From contig JACPVQ010000098.1 in the NCBI GenBank assembly GCA_016191645.1, forward strand, positions 1-43,253: 43,253 nt of DNA, written 5' to 3'. Position 1 is the first letter of the stretch. Every line of letters begins with the position of its first letter. The translations under genes and the position numbers were made by a program. The DNA is from Candidatus Solibacter usitatus (GTDB lineage: Bacteria > Acidobacteriota > Terriglobia > Bryobacterales > Bryobacteraceae). A model generated the notes under the pieces. That model saw nothing but the letters and a program-made list of their open reading frames with translations, did no database searches and had not been told where the DNA came from. Shown here one piece after another: positions 17,342-26,682 of the stretch.

Positions 17342-19510
17342 ATGAAAAGCAGAAGAGATTTTCTCGCGCACTCGGCAGCGGCGGCACTGGCCGCGGCGGT
17401 TCCCGCGCAAGGTGCGGATACACCGTGGTACCAGAAACCCATGCGGTGGGCTCAGCTCACCCTGGTGGAAGACGATCCTGGTAATTACGACCCGGCTTTC
17501 TGGTTGGATTACTTCCGCCGCACGCATTCCGACGCGGCGTGTCTTTCCGCGGGGGGATGCGTCGCCTACTATCCGACGCAAGTGCCGCTGCACTACCGCA
17601 GCCGGTTTCTCCGCAACCGCGATTCCTTCGGTGAACTAGTGGCCGGATGCCGCAAGCTGGGCATGAACGTGATTGGCCGCACGGATCCGCATGCGGCTCA
17701 TCAGGATGTGTACGATGCGCATCCCGATTGGATCGCCGTAACCGCCGACGGAAAGCCGCGCCGCCATTGGGCCGACCCAACGCTGTGGGTCACCTGCGGG
17801 CTGGGCCCGTACAACTTCGAGTTCATGACTGAAGTCACGCGCGAGATCATGCGCATGTACAAAGTCGACGGGATCTTCAGCAATCGATGGAGCGGATCGG
17901 GCATGTGCTATTGCGCCCATTGCCAGCGGAACTTCAAAGCATTCTCCGGTCTCGATTTGCCGCGAACCAGAGATCCATTGAGTCCGGCGCGGCGGCAGTA
18001 CATTGTATGGAAACAGGCGCGGCTGTTTGAACTTTGGCGATTGTGGGACGCGGAGATTAAGAAAATCAACGCGGGCGCGAGCTTCCTCGCCAACGCGGGC
18101 GGCGGCGCTTTGAGCGAACTGGACATGAAGACGATCGGCGAACTTGCACCTACTCTGTTCGCCGACCGGCAGGCGCGCCGCGGGTTGATGCCGCCGTGGG
18201 CGAACGGAAAGAACGGCAAGGAATATGCCGCGACGATGGGGAACAAGGCGATCGGCGGCATCTTCAGCATGGGTGTCGAAGAGCAGTATCGGTGGAAAGA
18301 TTCCGTGCAGAGCGCCGACGAGATCCGCATGTGGGCAGTGGACGGAGTCGCCCACAACTTGCGCCCCTGGTTCACCAAGTTCAACGGAAAGATCATCGAC
18401 CGGCGCTGGCTGAAAGTAGTGGAAGACCTTTACGGCTGGCATTATCGGAATGAACGATACCTACGCAACGAAAAGTCGCTGGCGCGCGTTGCCGTGGTGT
18501 ACTCGCAGCAGACCGCTTCCTTTTATGGCGGCGAGAGCGCGCGGCAGAGAGTGGAAGACCACGCCCTGGGGTTTTATCAGGCGCTGGTGGAAGCCCGTGT
18601 ACCGTTCGACATGGTTCACGACAGGCTGCTCGACGCAGCGCATCTGGGCGCATACAAGACGCTGATCCTTCCGAACATCGCCGCGCTTTCCGATGCGCAG
18701 TGTGGGCAGTTGACGGATTTCGTCAACAATGGCGGCAATCTCATCGCCACTTACGAAACGTCGCTGTACAACGAATGGGGTGTACGCCGCGCGGACTTCG
18801 GACTTGCCTCGCTCTTCGGGGCCTCCTATGCGGGGCGCGTCGAAACCAACATCCACAATTCGTATCTCAACATCGAAAAGGAAATGGGCAAATACCATCC
18901 GCTTGTTCACGGATTGGAAGATGCCACGCGCATCATTAACGGCGCGAATTGGGTGCATGTGAAAACGGCGGCGAAACTTGCCGGCGTGCCGCTGACTTTG
19001 GTCCCGTCGTATCCCGATCTGCCCATGGAGCAGGTGTTCCCGCGCGTTCCACGCACCGATATTCCCGGTGTCTTCGCGCGCGAAGTGGGCCGCGGACGCG
19101 TCGTCTATTTTCCATTCGATATCGATCGCACTTTCTGGGAAGTTCTGTCCGGCGATCATGGACGCATCCTGAGCAACGCCGTGGCATGGGCGCACAACGA
19201 ACAGCAGCCGCTCACCGTCAAAGGCCGCGGGCTGATCGATGTTTCGTTGTGGATGCAGAAGGAGTCGCTGGCTGCGCATCTGGTCAATCTGACCAATCCG
19301 ATGGCGATGAAGGGACCTATCCGCGAGATCATTCCTTCACCGCCGCAGACCGTGCGCATTCGCGTTCCGGAAGGCAGGCGCGCGCTGAAAGTGAGCCTGC
19401 TGGTGAGTGGGAAGACGCCGCCCTACAAGCAGAACGGTGGAGTGATCAGCCTTGAGATTCCATCCATCGAACTGCACGAAGTTGTCGCCGTCGATCTGAA
19501 CCGCGGATGA
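17342..19510 (+). CDS. Tat-exported glycoside-hydrolase-like protein (GHL/beta-galactosidase trimerisation type)
   Basis: This 722-residue protein starts with a twin-arginine signal (KSRRDFLAHSAAAALAAAV), so it is probably folded before export. Residues about 30-390 look like a TIM barrel of the hypothetical glycosyl hydrolase group. Supporting segments are MNVIGRTDPHAAHQDVYDAHPDWIA, VTREIMRMYKVDGIFSNRW and CYCAHCQRNF. A segment resembling the beta-galactosidase trimerisation domain follows (about 430-600), with LPNIAALSDAQCGQLTDFVNNGGNLIATYETSL. The Cys pair CYCAHC resembles other members of this group. The sugar substrate is unknown. Start and Tat motif agree. A dihaem cytochrome and a PQQ dehydrogenase follow, so the three may form a periplasmic pathway that frees and oxidises sugars or alcohols. 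Confidence 0.82.
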   Translation: MKSRRDFLAHSAAAALAAAVPAQGADTPWYQKPMRWAQLTLVEDDPGNYDPAFWLDYFRRTHSDAACLSAGGCVAYYPTQVPLHYRSRFLRNRDSFGELVAGCRKLGMNVIGRTDPHAAHQDVYDAHPDWIAVTADGKPRRHWADPTLWVTCGLGPYNFEFMTEVTREIMRMYKVDGIFSNRWSGSGMCYCAHCQRNFKAFSGLDLPRTRDPLSPARRQYIVWKQARLFELWRLWDAEIKKINAGASFLANAGGGALSELDMKTIGELAPTLFADRQARRGLMPPWANGKNGKEYAATMGNKAIGGIFSMGVEEQYRWKDSVQSADEIRMWAVDGVAHNLRPWFTKFNGKIIDRRWLKVVEDLYGWHYRNERYLRNEKSLARVAVVYSQQTASFYGGESARQRVEDHALGFYQALVEARVPFDMVHDRLLDAAHLGAYKTLILPNIAALSDAQCGQLTDFVNNGGNLIATYETSLYNEWGVRRADFGLASLFGASYAGRVETNIHNSYLNIEKEMGKYHPLVHGLEDATRIINGANWVHVKTAAKLAGVPLTLVPSYPDLPMEQVFPRVPRTDIPGVFAREVGRGRVVYFPFDIDRTFWEVLSGDHGRILSNAVAWAHNEQQPLTVKGRGLIDVSLWMQKESLAAHLVNLTNPMAMKGPIREIIPSPPQTVRIRVPEGRRALKVSLLVSGKTPPYKQNGGVISLEIPSIELHEVVAVDLNRG

Positions 19511-19523
19511 TAAGATCAGATAA

Positions 19524-20300
19524 ATGCGCGTACTGATGGCGGTGCTTGTCTTTGCGGCTTGCGTGCGCGGACAAATCCGCGAAACGAATCCATTCCCGTT
19601 GACGGACACCGTTGCGATGGGAAAGGGCAAGCAACTCTACAGTTTCTACTGCGTGTTTTGTCACGGGATGGATGGGATTTCCGGGCGAGGCGCGCAGTTG
19701 GCGTCGTCCTACCGCAAGCACGGATCCAGCGATCGCGAGATGTACCGGACCATCGCCGACGGCGTGCCTGGGACAGAGATGTCCGGACACTTTCTGGAAG
19801 AAGACGAGATCTGGAAGATTCTTCTGTTTGTCCGGCAATTGGAACAGTCCGTTGGGAAGAGCGGGCAGGGATGCGGTGCGGGAGCCGGTGATGCGGATCG
19901 GGGAAGCGCGCTGTTTCGTGGCAAGGCGGGATGTCACGCCTGCCATGGGAAGACATCAAGATTAGGGCCGGATTTGACGGGAGTAGGCGCGACGCGTTCA
20001 AGAGAACATCTGCGCGAATCGATTCTTAATCCGGACAAAGAGATCTCGCGCCGGTTCCGCACGGCGATGGTAAAGACGCGCGCCGGCGAATCCGTGCGCG
20101 GTCTTCTCATGAATGAGGATGAGTACACGGTGCATGTGATGGACACGTCGGAACGAATCCGGTCTTTCCGGCGCGTGGACTTAATCGAGGTGTCGATGCT
20201 CAAAGAATCGTTGATGCCTTCCTACACCGGAAAAATTACGGTGAACGAAATGAATGACCTCCTCGCCTACCTGTGCACAACGCCTGGAGGGTCGAAATGA
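19524..20300 (+). CDS. secreted dihaem cytochrome c with TIGR02603-type haem domain
   Basis: This 258-residue protein has a signal peptide (about 1-16) and two CxxCH haem c sites, at Cys43-His47 (YCVFCHG) and Cys137-His141 (GCHACHG). The first half is an ordinary cytochrome c domain. From about residue 125 it matches the putative haem-binding domain of the TIGR02603 type: LGPDLTGVGATRSREHLRESILNPDKEI, GLLMNEDEYTVHV, SLMPSYTGKITVNEMNDLLAYL. It should carry electrons in the periplasm. It overlaps the PQQ dehydrogenase gene by four bases (ATGA), so it is very likely that enzyme's electron acceptor. TAAGAT seven bases before the ATG might be a -10 element. Confidence 0.93.
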   Translation: MRVLMAVLVFAACVRGQIRETNPFPLTDTVAMGKGKQLYSFYCVFCHGMDGISGRGAQLASSYRKHGSSDREMYRTIADGVPGTEMSGHFLEEDEIWKILLFVRQLEQSVGKSGQGCGAGAGDADRGSALFRGKAGCHACHGKTSRLGPDLTGVGATRSREHLRESILNPDKEISRRFRTAMVKTRAGESVRGLLMNEDEYTVHVMDTSERIRSFRRVDLIEVSMLKESLMPSYTGKITVNEMNDLLAYLCTTPGGSK

Positions 20301-21877
20301 AAATCGCATGGATTGCGATCCTGATTGCCGTCGCGGCCTCCGCGCAGGTGAGTCAACGCGATCTGATCGACGCCGCCAAGACGCCGCAGAATTGGCTGAT
20401 GTACTCCGGTGATTACCGCTCTTACCGCTTCAGCGGGCTCTCCGCAATCACTCCCGCCAGCGCGAACCGGCTCGAGTTGAAGTGGGCCTATCAGGCCAAA
20501 ATCGTGGAAAAGTTCCAGACCACTCCGCTGGTTGTGGACGGTGTGATGTACATCTCCGTGCCGCCGTCCGATGTCGTTGCTCTCGATGCAGCCACGGGAG
20601 TGAGGCTGTGGGAATACAAGCGCCGCATGCCTCCCAAGACGCAAGTGTGTTGCGGGCAAGTGAATCGCGGAGTGGCGATTCAGGGCGAGCGCGTATTCGC
20701 CGCCACGGTGGACGCGCATGTGGTCGCTCTCGATCGCAAAACGGGCCGCCTGCTTTGGGATACGGAGATGATCGACTATCGCGGGGGCTATTCGGCAACG
20801 CACGCGCCGCTGGTGGTTAAGGACAAAGTGTTGGTAGGGGTTGCCGGCGGCGAGTATGGCATCCGCGGATTTCTGGACGCCTACGATGTTGCCACGGGCG
20901 AGAGAAAATGGCGCTTTCACACGGTGCCGGGGCCGGGAGAATTTGGAAACGAAACATGGTCCGGCGATTCGTGGAAATCCGGCGGCGCGCCCATCTGGAT
21001 CACGGGCAGTTACGATCCCGATTTGAATCTGACCTATTGGGGCACTGGCAATCCGGGGCCGGATTGGAATGGCGATGTGCGTAAGGGGGACAACCTGTTC
21101 TCCTGTACCGTGTTGGCTATCGACCCCGACACCGGCCGGCGCAAGTGGCATTTTCAGTTCACTCCGCACGACGAACACGACTGGGACGCGACGCAAATCA
21201 TGATGCTGTTGGACCGTCCGGTACGCGGTCAAAATCGCAAAGTGTTGGTGACCGCGAATCGCAACGGATTCTATTACGTGCTGGATCGCGCCACGGGAGA
21301 ATTCCTGCACGGAAAAGCGTTTGTGAAACAGACTTGGGCGAGCGGTTTGGACGACCGGGGCCGGCCGATGCGATTGCCTGGGACGCTGCCGACGGCCACC
21401 GGCAATCACGTTTATCCGCAAGTGGCGGGAGGGACGAATTGGATGTCGCCTTCCTACAGTCCGCTCACCGATTTGTTCTACGTCGCGGTGCGCGAGGGCG
21501 GGAGTCTGTACTTCAAAGGAGATGCGGACTACAAGCCGGGACGCCGATTTCAAGGCGGCTACTTCAACAATGAACAGGTGGCGCACGATTGGTATGGCGC
21601 TGTGCGCGCGCTCAATCCGTCGACTGGTGAAATGAAATGGGAGCACAAGATGCTCATCCCGCCGTGGGCCGGCGTGCTCTCCACGGCAGGCGGCGTCGTC
21701 TTTGCCGGAACCGAAGACGGCTATTTGAAAGCGTTAGACGCGCGGACGGGCCGCGACGTTTGGCATGTCAATCTTGGCGGCCGCGTGATTGCCTCGCCCA
21801 TGTCTTTTGCGGCTGGTGGGCAACAGCGCGTGGCGATTGCCGCCGGCAGCGGGCTATTCGTTTTCGGTTTGCGCTGA
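20297..21877 (+). CDS. periplasmic PQQ-dependent dehydrogenase
   Basis: This 526-residue protein has a signal peptide (about 1-17, ASA-QV) and the eight-bladed PQQ propeller of the quinoprotein alcohol dehydrogenase family. The adjacent cysteines Cys118-Cys119 in KTQVCCGQVNRG form the vicinal disulfide that stacks on PQQ. Active-site regions are GTGNPGPDWNGD (Ca2+-binding Asn) and HDEHDWD (catalytic Asp). There is no fused cytochrome domain; the preceding gene supplies one. The start is the ATG at 20297 after GGAGG, overlapping the cytochrome stop by four bases. Substrate candidates are alcohols or aldose sugars. No PQQ synthesis genes are visible here. Confidence 0.94.
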   Translation: MKIAWIAILIAVAASAQVSQRDLIDAAKTPQNWLMYSGDYRSYRFSGLSAITPASANRLELKWAYQAKIVEKFQTTPLVVDGVMYISVPPSDVVALDAATGVRLWEYKRRMPPKTQVCCGQVNRGVAIQGERVFAATVDAHVVALDRKTGRLLWDTEMIDYRGGYSATHAPLVVKDKVLVGVAGGEYGIRGFLDAYDVATGERKWRFHTVPGPGEFGNETWSGDSWKSGGAPIWITGSYDPDLNLTYWGTGNPGPDWNGDVRKGDNLFSCTVLAIDPDTGRRKWHFQFTPHDEHDWDATQIMMLLDRPVRGQNRKVLVTANRNGFYYVLDRATGEFLHGKAFVKQTWASGLDDRGRPMRLPGTLPTATGNHVYPQVAGGTNWMSPSYSPLTDLFYVAVREGGSLYFKGDADYKPGRRFQGGYFNNEQVAHDWYGAVRALNPSTGEMKWEHKMLIPPWAGVLSTAGGVVFAGTEDGYLKALDARTGRDVWHVNLGGRVIASPMSFAAGGQQRVAIAAGSGLFVFGLR

Positions 21878-21901
21878 CACTATTACCTTCGCGGCTGCAC
21901 T

Positions 21902-22131
21902 GTACTACTCTCTGAAATCTTCTCAAGCTGTGAAGTGCTCTGTGTGTGGCAGATCTCCAGATCTGCAGCGGGATCTCCAGATCCCGCATGGCCTCGCAAG
22001 AGGCCATCGGCTGCTTTGCAGCCGCTTCTGCGAAGCGGCCGTCGCTGGTGGGTTTTCGACCGTGCAGCGGGATCTGGAGACCTGTCCCCACACGGCAGCA
22101 CAGCTGAAACAAAAGGAAAGAGTGGCAATAC
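21902..22131. repeat. composite palindromic element D
   Basis: The left flank GTACTACTCTCTGAAATCTT begins at 21902. Words are 21949-21966 (GCAGATCT-CC-AGATCTGC), 21968-21987 (GCGGGATCT-CC-AGATCCCGC), 21990-22005 (GGCCTC-GCAA-GAGGCC), 22009-22023 (GGCTGC-TTT-GCAGCC) and 22022-22038 (CCGCTTC-TGC-GAAGCGG, sharing two bases with the previous word). A GGGATCTGGAGACCTG word then ends near 22085. The right flank contains CTGAAACAAA and GTGGCAATAC (to 22131), which also end element E. It lies between two converging genes. A 49-base stretch of D recurs exactly at the right edge of the window (element G). Confidence 0.9.
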
Positions 22132-22135
22132 GAAA

Positions 22136-24202
22136 CTATTTCACGGGCGGGCGCATTGTGAGCGGACTCCGGATCGCGCGCTCTCCAATCAGTATCTCCA
22201 GGGATTTCCAGGCATTGCCCGGCAGCACTGTTTGCAGATACTCGAGCGCGGTTCCCCGCAAGTGGCGGTCCTGCGTGTGCAATGCGCGGTACGCCATGGT
22301 CACCGGCTCTCGCGGCAACACCAGCCCCAGCAGCGCGAACAGATATTCCAGGCTCGCTTCTCCCGGAATTTCCCCTGTGTCCTCCTGCGCTTCCATCAAC
22401 CGCCGCACTTCCCACACGTCCCGGCTTACGTGCAGTTCCTCCTCCACAATTCGCCACACCCGCTCCGGATTCAAGTGCAGTTGCGGACTCTCCATGCGCA
22501 GTTGATCAATAGCGTAAGCGCTGCGGAACCGGATCTGAAAATCTTCGTCGGAAAGCGTCATCACCAGGCTGTCCACGGCGCGCTGTGAGCCGCTGCGCGC
22601 CAGGATCAACGGAATTCGTTTGCGGATCGCAAACGGCTCTTCCTTGCGCAGCAGAGTATCCGCAAGCAGCCCGACATGAGCGGCCGCGACGCGGCGAAGT
22701 TTTTCCATGGCGAGAAAACCGTAACTCTCATGCGACAGAAATTGAATCAGCTGATGGCAGATCATCGGGTTTGCCGCCTGCGTTTTGATTAACGCCTGAA
22801 TCGCCCTGTTCTCGTCCGGGGAGCGCAATTCCTGCAACTCCAGCAATACGGGATCCTGGGACACCGCCACTGGCTCGGGTTTGTGCGTTGCCGCCGCCAC
22901 GGGCAGCGTCACTGGAACAATAATCCCCGAATCGAGAAATTCTCCCAACCCCGGCCCGGCTTCCAGAGGCCCAGATTGCTTGGTGAGGCTCTTCTCCAAG
23001 GCGCCTACATAGGACCGCTCCAGCCGCCGCGCCAGCACAAGCCCCACGCCGGAAAAGGCAATCGCAGCCGTCAGGATGGGCCACTTTCCGCTGCCATGCA
23101 GAATCAGCAACAGGCCGACAATGCCGCTTCCAATCGCGTCTCCCAACCGCTCTCCGTTAACGTCGATGAGTGCCTTTACCGCTCTCTTCTCCGACGACGG
23201 AACGGGTGTGTAAAAAAGTTCATAGCCGGAACGGTAGAGCGAACTGCGCAACACGACTTCCAGTCCGCGCAAAATGGTGAGTTCCACAAATCCGAAAAAC
23301 GCCAGCAATCCACCGCCGCCCGCCGCCACGGCAAACGGCAAAGAACTCACTGTGGTCGCCAGGCCGAAGCGGGACAACATCGCCGAAGAAGCGAACGTCT
23401 GCATACACACGCCGAGCACACCCGTGGTCGTATAAAAAACGGCGAAGAATCTGGTGAGCCCCGGACCCTTGGCAATATTCGCAGCCGCTTGCGACTTGAA
23501 CAAATAATCCACTAACCCCGCCGCCACCGATACCGATATCATCAGCGCCGCCAATTCCAGCAGGTATGGCGATTTCCGCAGGACGTTACGAACCACGTGC
23601 TTCTCGCCTGTTTTCTTTTCCGCCCGGTGGGCAATCGGGTGCTTTCGCGTAAACCGCCACAAGGCGGCTCCACACGCCATGTGCAACACCGCCGTCACCA
23701 GCATGAGCGCGTAGATGGAACCCATCGCCGCAACACGTTCGGCGATCAGACCTCCCATGATGCCTCCAAAGGTGCCCATCCCCGCAATTTTTCCAAATGC
23801 TTTCTTCGCCGACCGCGGATCATAATGTTCGTTCATCAAAGACCAGAAGGACGACGTTAAGACGAGGTTGATTGCGAACACGTGTAGATAGATCACACAG
23901 GCGGACGCGCGCGGGTAGCTGTACAACAGACTCCGCTCTCCAATCTGCAGCAGGCCGCTGATCAGGAAGGCGATGGGCGCAAACCGGTCCGGCGTCGTGG
24001 CCCGCATGAGACGGGATCCGGCATAACTGCTTGCCATGGCGAAGAGCGCGGCCACCAGCGTCATCGTAGGCAGCGACGTTGCCGGGAAGTGCGTCAGAAA
24101 CACCGAATCGCGCACCGCCTTTGCTTCCGTCATCTGAGCGATCATCAGCCCCGATGCCAGCATGGCGTTCGCGGTCATCGCATCCGGACGTTCCCAACGC
24201 AT
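22136..24202 (-). CDS. NTT/MFS-type transporter with C-terminal HEAT-like domain
   Basis: This 688-residue protein has about twelve membrane segments over residues 10-440. Then follow a Pro/Val-rich linker and about 210 soluble residues of helical pairs (ALIKTQAANPMICHQLIQFL ... RIPLILARSGSQRAVDSLVMTLSDEDFQIRFRSAYAIDQL) that read as HEAT-like repeats. Segments such as TEAKAVRDSVFLTHF and AFGKIAGMGTFGGIMGGLIAERV resemble the ATP/ADP translocase (NTT/TlcC-like) family. Family members exchange nucleotides across membranes in obligate intracellular bacteria and plastids; the roles of free-living homologues are unclear. The ATG at 24202 has GGGGGAG (complement of 24214-24220) eleven bases upstream. 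A second member of the same family lies at 25363-26679, with a phosphatase between. Confidence 0.82.
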   Translation of the reverse strand: MRWERPDAMTANAMLASGLMIAQMTEAKAVRDSVFLTHFPATSLPTMTLVAALFAMASSYAGSRLMRATTPDRFAPIAFLISGLLQIGERSLLYSYPRASACVIYLHVFAINLVLTSSFWSLMNEHYDPRSAKKAFGKIAGMGTFGGIMGGLIAERVAAMGSIYALMLVTAVLHMACGAALWRFTRKHPIAHRAEKKTGEKHVVRNVLRKSPYLLELAALMISVSVAAGLVDYLFKSQAAANIAKGPGLTRFFAVFYTTTGVLGVCMQTFASSAMLSRFGLATTVSSLPFAVAAGGGGLLAFFGFVELTILRGLEVVLRSSLYRSGYELFYTPVPSSEKRAVKALIDVNGERLGDAIGSGIVGLLLILHGSGKWPILTAAIAFSGVGLVLARRLERSYVGALEKSLTKQSGPLEAGPGLGEFLDSGIIVPVTLPVAAATHKPEPVAVSQDPVLLELQELRSPDENRAIQALIKTQAANPMICHQLIQFLSHESYGFLAMEKLRRVAAAHVGLLADTLLRKEEPFAIRKRIPLILARSGSQRAVDSLVMTLSDEDFQIRFRSAYAIDQLRMESPQLHLNPERVWRIVEEELHVSRDVWEVRRLMEAQEDTGEIPGEASLEYLFALLGLVLPREPVTMAYRALHTQDRHLRGTALEYLQTVLPGNAWKSLEILIGERAIRSPLTMRPPVK

Positions 24203-24275
24203 CGTCTAACGGACTCCCCCTTCAGAGCGCATTCAATCGGTTGTACCATGAAAGAGTTTTCCACAAGGAGACCTC
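24203..24275. promoter_or_regulatory. divergent intergenic region
   Basis: This 73-base gap separates two divergent genes and must hold both promoters. It contains a ribosome binding site for each: GGGGGAG on the minus strand (24214-24220) and AAGGAG on the plus strand (24265-24270, five bases before the GTG). No convincing -35/-10 pairs or operators were recognised. Confidence 0.5.
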
Positions 24276-25337
24276 GTGCGTCGAACAGCCATTGTTGCCC
24301 TCTTACTTGCACTGCCGGGAATCAGCCCCGGCCAAGACACTTTCAGCGGAGTGAAGCGCATTGTGGCTGTTGGCGATGTCCATGGCGGCTATGACGAATT
24401 CGTTACCGTGCTGCGCTCAGCCGGCGTGATCGACAAGTCCAACAAATGGACCGGCGGCGCGACTCATCTTGTTCAGACCGGTGATTGTGTCGATCGCGGC
24501 GCGGCCTCGCGGAAAGTTCTCGATCTTCTAATCAACCTGGAAAACCAGGCCAAGAAGGCCAAAGGCAGAGTCCACCCGTTGATCGGCAATCACGAGGCGA
24601 TGAATATGTACGGCGACCTGCGCTACGTTTCAGCAGGCGAATACGAATCATACAAGACCGGCGATTCCGCGGAGATTCGTGATCGCGCCTACGATGTGAT
24701 GGCGGATCCGGCGAAGAAGGGCGACCCCGTCTATCGCAAGCAATGGTACGACGAGCGTCCACTGGGATGGGTGGAACATCGCCAGGCATTCGCCGCCAAT
24801 GGGCGCTACGGAAAGATCATTCTGGAACGTAATGCCATTGTCAAAATCAACGATCTTCTTTTCATGCACGGCGGCATCAGCAAGAAATACGTCTCGGTCC
24901 CGCTGGCCGACCTCAACCTGAAAATTCGGGCGGAACTGAAGGACTTCAAGCTGCTGCAAGGCGGCGTGGCCATGGACGATCAAGGTCCGCTGTGGTATCG
25001 CGGTCTGGCCAATGACTCCGAAACAGAACTTGCTCCCTTCGTCGATTCCGTGCTCTCCACGTTCGGCGTCTCACGTGTCGTGCTTGGCCATACTCCCACC
25101 GCCGGAGCGGTTGTCCCGCGCTTCGGAGGGAAAGTAATTCTCATCGATGTCGGGATGTCGAAGCATTACAACCAATCACCTGCTTGTCTGCTGATTGAAG
25201 ACGGCAAGGCGTTCGCGATGCACCGCGGGATGAAGCTGGCAATTCCTACCGGCAACGATCCCGGCAGCTATCTGAAACAGGCCGCTGCAATCGATCCGCC
25301 CGGCACCAACCTTCGCAAATCCTTGGGACTGCAATAG
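24276..25337 (+). CDS. exported PPP-type metallophosphoesterase
   Basis: This 353-residue protein has a signal peptide (about 1-19, ISPG-QD) and all five metal-site motifs of the calcineurin-like/PPP phosphoesterase fold. These are Asp34-x-His36 (VAVGDVHGGYDE), Asp70 (TGDCVDRG), Asn105-His106 (IGNHEAMNMYGD), HGG (FMHGGIS) and GHTP near the C-terminus. The order and spacing fit the Shewanella-like protein phosphatases, so a phosphoprotein or nucleotide phosphatase outside the cytoplasm is likely. The GTG start at 24276 follows AAGGAG by five bases. It lies between two nucleotide-transporter-family genes, which makes a nucleotide-related substrate attractive but unproven. Confidence 0.93.
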   Translation: MRRTAIVALLLALPGISPGQDTFSGVKRIVAVGDVHGGYDEFVTVLRSAGVIDKSNKWTGGATHLVQTGDCVDRGAASRKVLDLLINLENQAKKAKGRVHPLIGNHEAMNMYGDLRYVSAGEYESYKTGDSAEIRDRAYDVMADPAKKGDPVYRKQWYDERPLGWVEHRQAFAANGRYGKIILERNAIVKINDLLFMHGGISKKYVSVPLADLNLKIRAELKDFKLLQGGVAMDDQGPLWYRGLANDSETELAPFVDSVLSTFGVSRVVLGHTPTAGAVVPRFGGKVILIDVGMSKHYNQSPACLLIEDGKAFAMHRGMKLAIPTGNDPGSYLKQAAAIDPPGTNLRKSLGLQ

Positions 25338-25362
25338 GTTGAGATCTGCCATAATTGCCGCA

Positions 25363-26679
25363 ATGCCAAGAGAAACTCAAAAGTCCGCTCTGGACCGGCT
25401 CCTATCCATCTTCAGTGAGGTGAAGGCAGGGGAAGCTGTCGGAGTTTTGCTTCTTACGGCAAATGTGTTCCTACTTCTTGGCACCTATTACATCCTGAAA
25501 ACCGTGCGCGAGCCGTTGATTCTCAGCCAGCCGCACGGCGCGGAAATGAAAAGCTACGCTTCCGCCGGGCAGGTCTTGCTGTTCCTCATCGCGGTACCCA
25601 TCTACGGGCTGATCGCTTCGCGTTTCCACCGGCTTCGGCTCATCGCATACGTGACCGGGTTTTTCAGCCTCAATCTGGTGGTCTTCGCCGCGCTTGGGTT
25701 GGCGGGAGTAAATATCGGCATCGCGTTCTTTCTGTGGGCGGGCGTCTTCAATATGATGGCGGTCGCTCAAATCTGGGCGTTTGCCAACGATCTCTACACG
25801 GAAGAACAGGGCAAGCGTCTGTTTCCCATCGCCGGTGTCGGGGCATCTCTAGGAGCATGGGTCGGATCGCTGATTGCCAAATGGTTGTTCCGTATTTTCG
25901 ATCCGTACCAATTGATGGCCTTGGCCGCGGTTCTCTTGCTCGGATGTATCGCCCTGACATGGGTGATTCACCGGCGCGAAGGGAACCGCGCGCCTGCCGC
26001 TCGCGCGCATGAGGCGGAGCAGCCTCTTGACCGCAAGGGAGGTTTCCAACTCCTTGCCAAGGAGCCTTATCTTTTGCAAATCGCGCTGCTCGTGTTCCTC
26101 ATGAACTTTGTGAACACCAACGGCGAATACATCGTCAGCCGCTTCGTTTCCGAATCGGCGCACGCTCTGCCAAAGGCCGAACAAAGCAAATTCATCGGTC
26201 AGTTTTACGGGGATTATTTCAGTTGGGTCAATCTGCTCGGTTTGCTTATCCAGACATTCGCCGTGTCCAGGTTATTTCGCTGGTTCGGCGTAGCCGGCGC
26301 TCTATTTGTCTTGCCCGCCATTGGGCTGGTGGGATACTCCTTCCTCGCCCTTGCGCCCGTGCTCTCCATCATTCGCGCCACAAAGATTTTGGAGAACAGC
26401 ACCGACTATTCGTTGAACAACACGGTGCGCCACGCGCTCTTTCTTCCCACCAGCCGCGAGGCCAAATACAAAGCCAAAGCGGCCACCGATACGTTCTTTG
26501 TTCGCGCTGGTGACGTACTATCGGCGGGTCTGGTATTCGCCGGAGCCAACTGGCTGGCACTCTCCGTGGGCAATTTTGCCGTCATCAATATTCTGCTGGT
26601 GGGCGTTTGGCTTGTGCTGGCGTACATGATCCGCCGGAATTACATTCGGCTTCGCCAATCCGTGGAAAGCGTGGCCTAG
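25363..26679 (+). CDS. NTP/NDP exchange transporter-family (NTT/TlcC-like) protein
   Basis: This 438-residue inner-membrane protein has 10-12 membrane segments and belongs to the ATP:ADP antiporter (AAA/NTT, TlcC) family. Typical pieces are GTYYILKTVREPLILSQ, AQIWAFANDLYTEEQGKRLFPIAGVGASLGAWVGS and TDYSLNNTVRHALFLPTSREAKYKAKAATDTFF. Family members in intracellular bacteria import ATP in exchange for ADP; in soil bacteria the substrate is unknown. The start is taken at the ATG at 25363 (MPRETQKSALDRLLSIF); CATAAT lies seven bases before it. An earlier in-frame TTG adds eight residues without support. It follows the phosphatase gene by 25 bases and ends three bases from a converging gene. Confidence 0.9.
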   Translation: MPRETQKSALDRLLSIFSEVKAGEAVGVLLLTANVFLLLGTYYILKTVREPLILSQPHGAEMKSYASAGQVLLFLIAVPIYGLIASRFHRLRLIAYVTGFFSLNLVVFAALGLAGVNIGIAFFLWAGVFNMMAVAQIWAFANDLYTEEQGKRLFPIAGVGASLGAWVGSLIAKWLFRIFDPYQLMALAAVLLLGCIALTWVIHRREGNRAPAARAHEAEQPLDRKGGFQLLAKEPYLLQIALLVFLMNFVNTNGEYIVSRFVSESAHALPKAEQSKFIGQFYGDYFSWVNLLGLLIQTFAVSRLFRWFGVAGALFVLPAIGLVGYSFLALAPVLSIIRATKILENSTDYSLNNTVRHALFLPTSREAKYKAKAATDTFFVRAGDVLSAGLVFAGANWLALSVGNFAVINILLVGVWLVLAYMIRRNYIRLRQSVESVA

Positions 26680-26682
26680 CGT

